A DNA stretch of 10,327 bases. Origin: Alphaproteobacteria bacterium (GTDB lineage Bacteria; Pseudomonadota; Alphaproteobacteria; Micavibrionales; Micavibrionaceae). The stretch is from NCBI GenBank assembly GCA_030639165.1, contig DAOWDF010000102.1, positions 1 through 10,327 of the forward strand. Direction: 5' to 3'. Under the pieces are notes generated by a model. The model was not told the DNA's origin and searched no databases. It saw only the letters and a program-made list of their open reading frames with translations. Below, one piece after another: positions 5,968 to 10,327 of this stretch (the first letter of the stretch is position 1; the number at the start of each line of letters is the position of its first letter). Position numbers and translations under genes: made by a program.

Positions 5968-7017
5968 ATGCGCGTAATTTTTCGCTGTGATGCTTCTGTA
6001 ACTACAGGAACAGGCCATGTTATGAGGTGCCTTACCTTGGCGAACAAAATGCATGAAAGGGGCTGGGTTTGTAGCTTTTCTATATCTCGCGAAACTCTTG
6101 ATACCATTCCTTTTCTAGAGGCCCGTGGCTTTCCATTGCATGTGTTTGAAAATGATAGTGATGACTTAGCGCATTTGAACAATCTTTTGGTTGCAGAAAA
6201 GGCGGACTTATTAATTATTGACCATTATGGGCGCGATGTAGAGTTTGAATCAGCTATGCGGAAGAGCGTGCCTCTAATTGTAGTTATTGATGACTTGGCT
6301 GATAGGCACCATGATTGCGATATTTTAATAGATCAAACATTTGGCCGCTCGGCCGATGATTATAAAAGCCTTACCCCGCATAATTGCAAAATTTTAACCG
6401 GAACTGATTACGCCATGCTGGCTCCACAATATATGGAGCTACGGCAAAAAGCGTTGGAAAAGCGGCAGCAAAGCGGTGAGGTGGAGAATATCTTAGTGTC
6501 TCTGGGCGGAACTAACCTTCATAATTGCACTGATTTTGTTTTAACAGCGCTGGAAGAATGTAAGGGTAAGTCGCTGTCTATTGATGTTGTGCTTGGTGCA
6601 AGCGCACAAAATTTAGAGGATATTAAGGAGCATATCCAAAATATAAATAATGCTGGATTGCATCAGGTTAAGCTGCACATAAGCATTAATAATATGCATG
6701 AGCTTATGCTTAAAGCTGATCTTGCAATTGGCGCTGGCGGTACAACAAGTTGGGAGCGTTGTTGTTTGGGTCTTCCTACTATTGTGATTGAGCTAGCAGA
6801 TAATCAAAAATTAATTATAGAGCAGCTTGCAAAAAGCGGTGCAATCCTTAATGTTGGAAAGTATGGTAAATTTTCATTAGAGTCTTTGATAAGCATGATA
6901 TCTGATCTATGTAATAACCCCGCAAAAATAATGGAAATATCCAACGAAGCAATTAAAATTTGCGATGGTAAAGGAACACATAAAATAATTAAGGAAATAA
7001 CCAATGACCATAACTAA
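5968..7017 (+). CDS. pseG: UDP-2,4-diacetamido-2,4,6-trideoxy-beta-L-altropyranose hydrolase
   Basis: PseG removes UDP from UDP-2,4-diacetamido-2,4,6-trideoxy-beta-L-altrose, giving the free sugar that PseI condenses with phosphoenolpyruvate to pseudaminic acid; it acts in the cytoplasm. The 349-residue product begins MRVIFRCDAS and has TGTGHVMRCLTLA, where H17 matches the known catalytic histidine of Campylobacter PseG. Other family features are VIDDLADRHHDCDILIDQ, VSLGGTN (about 173-179) and the nucleotide-binding IGAGGTTSWERCCLGLPTIVI. Length is close to the usual 275-350. It is the first gene of the + strand operon and overlaps the next gene by 14 bp, suggesting coupled translation. The partner enzymes PseB, PseC, PseH, PseF and PseI are not in this window. 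A homologue acting on a related sugar is possible, but the fit to PseG is good. Confidence 0.9.
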   Translation: MRVIFRCDASVTTGTGHVMRCLTLANKMHERGWVCSFSISRETLDTIPFLEARGFPLHVFENDSDDLAHLNNLLVAEKADLLIIDHYGRDVEFESAMRKSVPLIVVIDDLADRHHDCDILIDQTFGRSADDYKSLTPHNCKILTGTDYAMLAPQYMELRQKALEKRQQSGEVENILVSLGGTNLHNCTDFVLTALEECKGKSLSIDVVLGASAQNLEDIKEHIQNINNAGLHQVKLHISINNMHELMLKADLAIGAGGTTSWERCCLGLPTIVIELADNQKLIIEQLAKSGAILNVGKYGKFSLESLISMISDLCNNPAKIMEISNEAIKICDGKGTHKIIKEITNDHN

Positions 7018-7666
7018 GTGGTGGGTTAAGCCCCGTAAAATATCTGTGGTTGTTGATAATAATAGCTGGATATTACCTTATGCTAAAGAGCTAGTTACTT
7101 GGTGCAATGAGCAAGGCGATGATGCCGCTTTATGCCGTAATCATAGCAATATAAAAGAAGGGGCGGTAGCTTTTTATCTTGGCTGTGTAAATATTACGCC
7201 GCCCGATATATTAGCCCTCAATAAAAGAAATCTGGTTGTACATGAAAGTGATCTTCCAAAAGGGCGTGGGTTTGCGCCCATGACATGGCAAATACTTAGT
7301 GGAGATAATGAAATACCAATATGTTTATTTGAAGCCAGTGAAAAAGTCGATGAGGGTAATATTGCTTTGCGCGACGTTATAACGCTAGAAGGTCATGAGC
7401 TTTGCCATGAATGGCGCCACTTGCAAGGACAAAAAACAGAAGAACTTTGCAAGAAGTTTCTTTGCTCGAACGAGCCATTGCAAATGATTCCTCAAACAGG
7501 TGGTGTAACTACATATAAGCTCCGCAACAAAAGTGATAGTCGCATAGACCCCAATAAAACCATAATCGAACAGTTCCAATTATTACGGGTGGTAGATAAT
7601 GAGCGCTACCCAGCTTTTTTTGAGTATAATGGGCATAGCTATAAATTGACAATTGAGAAGACATGA
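7004..7666 (+). CDS. Formyltransferase-family protein, probable sugar N-formyltransferase (first of two)
   Basis: Family members transfer a formyl group from N10-formyltetrahydrofolate to an amino group. This 220-residue protein has the formyltransferase core loop as HESDLPKGRGFAPMTW, with H80 as the likely catalytic histidine, followed by FEASEKVDEGNI, where D116 matches the catalytic aspartate. The usual Asn two residues before His is replaced by V78. The protein is about 90 residues shorter than methionyl-tRNA formyltransferase and lacks its RNA-binding C-terminal domain. Its own C-terminus (DSRIDPNKTIIEQFQLLRVVDNE, then PAFFEYNGHSYKL) resembles the tail of sugar formyltransferases. It overlaps pseG by 14 bp and the next gene by 4 bp. 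I infer that it formylates an amino sugar, perhaps a 4-amino intermediate of pseudaminic acid in place of PseH acetylation. Housekeeping Fmt is unlikely. Confidence 0.75.
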   Translation: MTITKWWVKPRKISVVVDNNSWILPYAKELVTWCNEQGDDAALCRNHSNIKEGAVAFYLGCVNITPPDILALNKRNLVVHESDLPKGRGFAPMTWQILSGDNEIPICLFEASEKVDEGNIALRDVITLEGHELCHEWRHLQGQKTEELCKKFLCSNEPLQMIPQTGGVTTYKLRNKSDSRIDPNKTIIEQFQLLRVVDNERYPAFFEYNGHSYKLTIEKT

Positions 7667-8346
7667 CTAACTACATAATAGCAACAATTAAGCCATGGAA
7701 TATAAAAGCCTATCACGAAAATATAGATAGCTTACCTGGTAAATGGCATTTGATAACTGACAAAGACCAGCTTACACCTGATCTTATCGAGAAAATAAAT
7801 CCCCGTTATATATTTTTCCCGCATTGGTCATGGATTGTACCACCAGAAATTACAGAGCAATTTGATTGTGTTTGTTTTCATATGACCGATGTTCCGTATG
7901 GTCGCGGGGGAAGCCCTTTGCAAAATTTAATAGCAAGGGGGCATAATGCAACAAAATTAACTGCTCTAAAAATGGTTGATAAGCCTGATGCAGGCGCATT
8001 TTACATGAAAAAAGACCTTAGCCTTAAAGAATCTGCCCAAGAGATATTTGAAAGATCTGTTCCGATTGTTTATGAGATGATAAAAGAGATAGTGGAAACC
8101 ACTCCTACACCACAAGAACAATCAGGGGATATAACGATTTTCAAAAGAAGAACACCGGATATGAGCCTTCTGCCACAACAAGGTAATTTAAGTGATATAT
8201 ATGACCATATTCGTATGCTCGATGCTGATGGCTATCCAAATGCATTTATAGAAAATGGTGAGTTTCAAATAAACTTTACAGATGCACAAGAACACGATGG
8301 GTTTATTGAAGCCCGTGTTAAAATTAAAAAGAAAGATGCAACATGA
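7663..8346 (+). CDS. Formyltransferase-family protein, probable sugar N-formyltransferase (second of two)
   Basis: The 227-residue product has the same fold signals as its upstream neighbour, but the sequences are clearly divergent. FFPHWSWIVPPEI (51-63) corresponds to the strand before the active site. CFHMTDVPYGRGGSPLQNLI (71-90) is the formyl-folate loop, with H73 the likely catalytic histidine. MVDKPDAGAFYMK (104-116) carries the likely catalytic D109. The Asn normally two residues before His is C71 here. The C-terminal part (IFKRRTPDMSLLPQQGNLSDIYDHIRMLDADGYPNAFIE) also resembles sugar formyltransferase tails. It overlaps both neighbours by 4 bp (ATGA), a sign of translational coupling. 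The divergence suggests a different amino-sugar substrate or position rather than a recent duplication. The formyl-transfer role is inferred from fold and motifs; the substrate is unknown. Confidence 0.72.
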   Translation: MTNYIIATIKPWNIKAYHENIDSLPGKWHLITDKDQLTPDLIEKINPRYIFFPHWSWIVPPEITEQFDCVCFHMTDVPYGRGGSPLQNLIARGHNATKLTALKMVDKPDAGAFYMKKDLSLKESAQEIFERSVPIVYEMIKEIVETTPTPQEQSGDITIFKRRTPDMSLLPQQGNLSDIYDHIRMLDADGYPNAFIENGEFQINFTDAQEHDGFIEARVKIKKKDAT

Positions 8347-9008
8347 AAAAAATATTAGTTATTGCTGCGCATCCTGATGATGAAGTATTAGGGTGCGGTG
8401 GCACTATAGCCAAATATGTAGACCAAGGAGATGAGGTTCATATTATATTTACCGCCGATGGAGTTTCGTCACGTGGCAATAATAATTCACATGAAGATCG
8501 CTGTGATATGGCTAGAAGTGCAGCAAAATTACTTGGAGCGCAAGAACCAATTTTTCTGCCGTTTCCTGATAATATGCTCGATAGCATACCATTACTAAAT
8601 ATTGTTCAAGCGATGGAGCCTATAATTGCTGAAATAAAACCTGAAATAATTTATACGCACCATGAGGGCGATTTAAATGTAGATCATTCTCTAACAAGTA
8701 AAGCTGTCATCACGGCGTGCCGCCCTTTACCAGGCTCAACAGTAAAATCAATATATGGTTTTGAGGTGCTGTCTAGTACGGAATGGTCAGCCCCCCGTGG
8801 CTCAAGTGCTTTCATTGCAAATTTCTTCGTTGATATCAAAGAAAGCTTTGAACGCAAGATTGCGGCATTAAATATTTATGATGTAGAAATGAGAGACTTT
8901 CCACATGCTCGTTCTTATGAATGTGTGGAAGCGCAAGCAGTCTTACGTGGCGGTCAAAATGGCTTGATAAAAGCAGAAGCATTCTCTGTTATTAGAGAAA
9001 TTTGGTAA
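8343..9008 (+). CDS. PIG-L/LmbE-family N-acetyl-sugar deacetylase
   Basis: PIG-L family enzymes are zinc-dependent deacetylases that remove N-acetyl groups, typically from GlcNAc-type sugars. The 221-residue product has the N-terminal motif AAHPDDEVLGCGG, where H10 and D13 should bind zinc and D12 act as general base. HHEGDLNVDH (106-115) supplies H115, the third metal ligand. The C-terminal pattern HARSYECVEAQAVLRGGQ followed by AEAFSVIREIW is typical of PIG-L members found in surface polysaccharide clusters. There is no signal peptide, so it is cytoplasmic and likely works on a nucleotide sugar, free sugar or lipid-linked intermediate. It overlaps the second formyltransferase by 4 bp. The adjacency suggests that it frees an amine for formylation. 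The substrate cannot be read from sequence. Confidence 0.85.
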   Translation: MKKILVIAAHPDDEVLGCGGTIAKYVDQGDEVHIIFTADGVSSRGNNNSHEDRCDMARSAAKLLGAQEPIFLPFPDNMLDSIPLLNIVQAMEPIIAEIKPEIIYTHHEGDLNVDHSLTSKAVITACRPLPGSTVKSIYGFEVLSSTEWSAPRGSSAFIANFFVDIKESFERKIAALNIYDVEMRDFPHARSYECVEAQAVLRGGQNGLIKAEAFSVIREIW

Positions 9009-9021
9009 GGGATATTTTTAT

Positions 9022-10119
9022 ATGCGCATTTCTTTGTTTATACCTGACTTTAGAGAAGGCGGGGCGCAAAAGATGATGATTAACCTTGCTAACGAGCTAA
9101 CACATAAATCTGTTGATGTGGATCTGGTCGTTGCATGTAATGCAGGATCTTTTGATCGGCTTGTTAATGATAAAGTAAATATTATTCGTTTGAATTGCAA
9201 AAGAACCTTAACTTCCCTTTTTCCTTTAATTAAATATCTTAAATCAGTAAAACCACAAGTCCTACTGTCTGCTCTTTATCATGCAAATGTTGTATGTCTT
9301 ATTGCAAAACAGATGATCAAAGATGGCAATATTAAATTTATTGTCACAGAAAGAAACTATCTTTCACTAAGGATTAAGAATAGCCCCAATATAAAAGACA
9401 AACTAATTTTGCCGGCAATCAAATTTCTATACCCAAAAGCAGACTCTGTTATCGCTATATCCAAGGGCGTTATGGATGATGTTAAAGACGTGTGTAGTTT
9501 AAGTGATGATAAAATACTGCATATATATAACCCTGTTGTAACAGATAGTTTTGCCGAGGATATCAAGGCATCTCCAGATATTCCTTGCAGCAGAGATATT
9601 CCATTAATCATTGCCTCAGGAAGGCTGGTCGAGCAAAAAGACTATCCTACAATGTTGAAGTCTCTAGCATTAGTTATAAAGAAAAAACCTGTTAATTTAA
9701 TGATACTGGGTAAAGGTCACTTAGAAGATGAGGTTACATCATTATCAAAAGAGCTTAATATTGATAACCATGTAATATTTAAAGGGTTTGTAGATAATCC
9801 CCTATCATATATAAAGCAGGCAGATATATTTTTAATGACCTCAGCTTGGGAAGGTTTTGGTAATGTTTTAGTTGAAGCCTTGTATTGTGGACTCTCAATA
9901 GTTGCGACCGACTGCAAGGCAGGCCCAGCGGAGATACTAAATAATGGCGAATATGGACACCTTGTCCCTGTTGGCGATGAAAAGGCAATTTCAGATGCAA
10001 TTTTAGATGTTATAAAAAAACCATTTGATAAAGAAACGCAAAAGAAAAGGGCATTGGAGTTTACTGCTAAAAATATCTCCGATAAATATTTGCACCATAT
10101 AGAAGGGGGCGCCATATAA
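9022..10119 (+). CDS. GT4-family glycosyltransferase
   Basis: This GT-B fold retaining glycosyltransferase of family GT4 has 365 residues, a normal length. It shows FIPDFREGGAQKMMINLANEL (6-26) at the acceptor side, YNPVV (169-173) before the linker, the donor-domain start ASGRLVEQKDYPTMLKSL (198-215), and the EX7E signature WEGFGNVLVEALYCGLSIVAT with E277 and E285, then KAGPAEIL. The ribosome site AAGGGA (9007-9012) overlaps the stop codon of the deacetylase gene and lies nine bases before ATG, so the gene is part of the same operon. It is not a close copy of the GT4 gene at 4762-5874, though both share the GGAxxxxxxL and EX7E layout. It may add the modified sugar made by the upstream genes, or another residue of the same repeat unit. 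Confidence 0.9.
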   Translation: MRISLFIPDFREGGAQKMMINLANELTHKSVDVDLVVACNAGSFDRLVNDKVNIIRLNCKRTLTSLFPLIKYLKSVKPQVLLSALYHANVVCLIAKQMIKDGNIKFIVTERNYLSLRIKNSPNIKDKLILPAIKFLYPKADSVIAISKGVMDDVKDVCSLSDDKILHIYNPVVTDSFAEDIKASPDIPCSRDIPLIIASGRLVEQKDYPTMLKSLALVIKKKPVNLMILGKGHLEDEVTSLSKELNIDNHVIFKGFVDNPLSYIKQADIFLMTSAWEGFGNVLVEALYCGLSIVATDCKAGPAEILNNGEYGHLVPVGDEKAISDAILDVIKKPFDKETQKKRALEFTAKNISDKYLHHIEGGAI

Positions 10120-10327
10120 ATGAAAAAAAATATTTTATTAGTTATGAGTAAGTTTCACCCTGAATATTCTGGCCCTACAGTAAGAATCCCTAAGCTATAT
10201 GATGCAATTTCAAAAGATATAGCCGCTGAAGAAATGCAGGTTCTATGCAACTCTATAGAATATTCAAACAATAAAGAATATGAGTATAATAACTTTAAAG
10301 TTAAAAGGGTCGTCTGCGAATATATAA
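10120..10327 (+). CDS. N-terminal fragment of a probable glycosyltransferase (continues past window)
   Basis: ATG at 10120 follows the preceding TAA with no spacing, and AGGGGG (10104-10109) is a good ribosome site ten bases upstream. The frame stays open for 69 codons to the edge. It starts MKKNILLVMSKFHPEYSGPTVRIPKLYDAI, a hydrophobic first strand followed by a proline- and glycine-containing loop as in the N-terminal Rossmann domain of GT4-type glycosyltransferases (compare the common '...FxPxxxGpxxrxxxLy' opening). No catalytic motif is included, so the call rests on this N-terminus and on its place in the operon. Confidence 0.6.
   Translation, partial: MKKNILLVMSKFHPEYSGPTVRIPKLYDAISKDIAAEEMQVLCNSIEYSNNKEYEYNNFKVKRVVCEYI

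Noticed and set aside
7004..7666. Housekeeping methionyl-tRNA formyltransferase (fmt)
   Set aside because: It is too short, lacks the tRNA-binding C-terminal domain and the active-site Asn, and sits inside a nonulosonate operon rather than beside def.
9717..10115. 132-codon open frame on the - strand
   Set aside because: It is antisense to the donor-binding domain and EX7E motif of the GT4 gene; no ribosome site or family signal supports it.

Overview
The window is AT-rich bacterial DNA, most probably from a low-GC alphaproteobacterium. The main reason is the gene order mutM - small secreted protein - rpsT - dnaA, all on the + strand. In many alphaproteobacteria I know, mutM, rpsT and dnaA lie close together in this order, often with an enoyl-CoA hydratase gene between mutM and rpsT. 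The order within the class cannot be settled from the sequence alone.

Layout. Positions 1-791 (- strand) hold the first 263 codons of a PLP-dependent cystathionine gamma-synthase family enzyme that runs off the left edge. It diverges from mutM (902-1732, DNA repair). A small exported protein of unknown function follows (1744-2112), then a 236-bp gap with a promoter-like sequence, two DnaA-box-like 9-mers and a possible 34-codon ORF. Next come rpsT (2349-2609) with a strong intrinsic terminator, a 430-bp AT-rich gap, and dnaA (3128-4570). dnaA is followed by an 87-bp element of nested inverted repeats and a second strong terminator, which probably also ends the convergent gene.

From 4762 to the right edge the content changes to surface-glycan genes. 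A GT4 glycosyltransferase (4762-5874, - strand) diverges from a tightly packed + strand operon: pseG (pseudaminic acid pathway), two different small formyltransferase-fold proteins, a PIG-L/LmbE-type deacetylase, a second GT4 glycosyltransferase, and the first 69 codons of what looks like a third glycosyltransferase. Four successive genes overlap by 14, 4 and 4 bp, and the last two abut exactly.

How they may work together. PseG makes the free 2,4-diacetamido-2,4,6-trideoxy-altrose that is condensed to pseudaminic acid. The linked deacetylase and two formyltransferases suggest that an N-acetyl group is removed and N-formyl groups are installed on this sugar or a neighbouring residue, with the glycosyltransferases assembling the product into O-antigen, capsule or a flagellar glycan. 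This tailoring idea is inference. PseB, PseC, PseF, PseH and PseI are not in the window. The formyltransferase pair plus deacetylase is the least ordinary content here.
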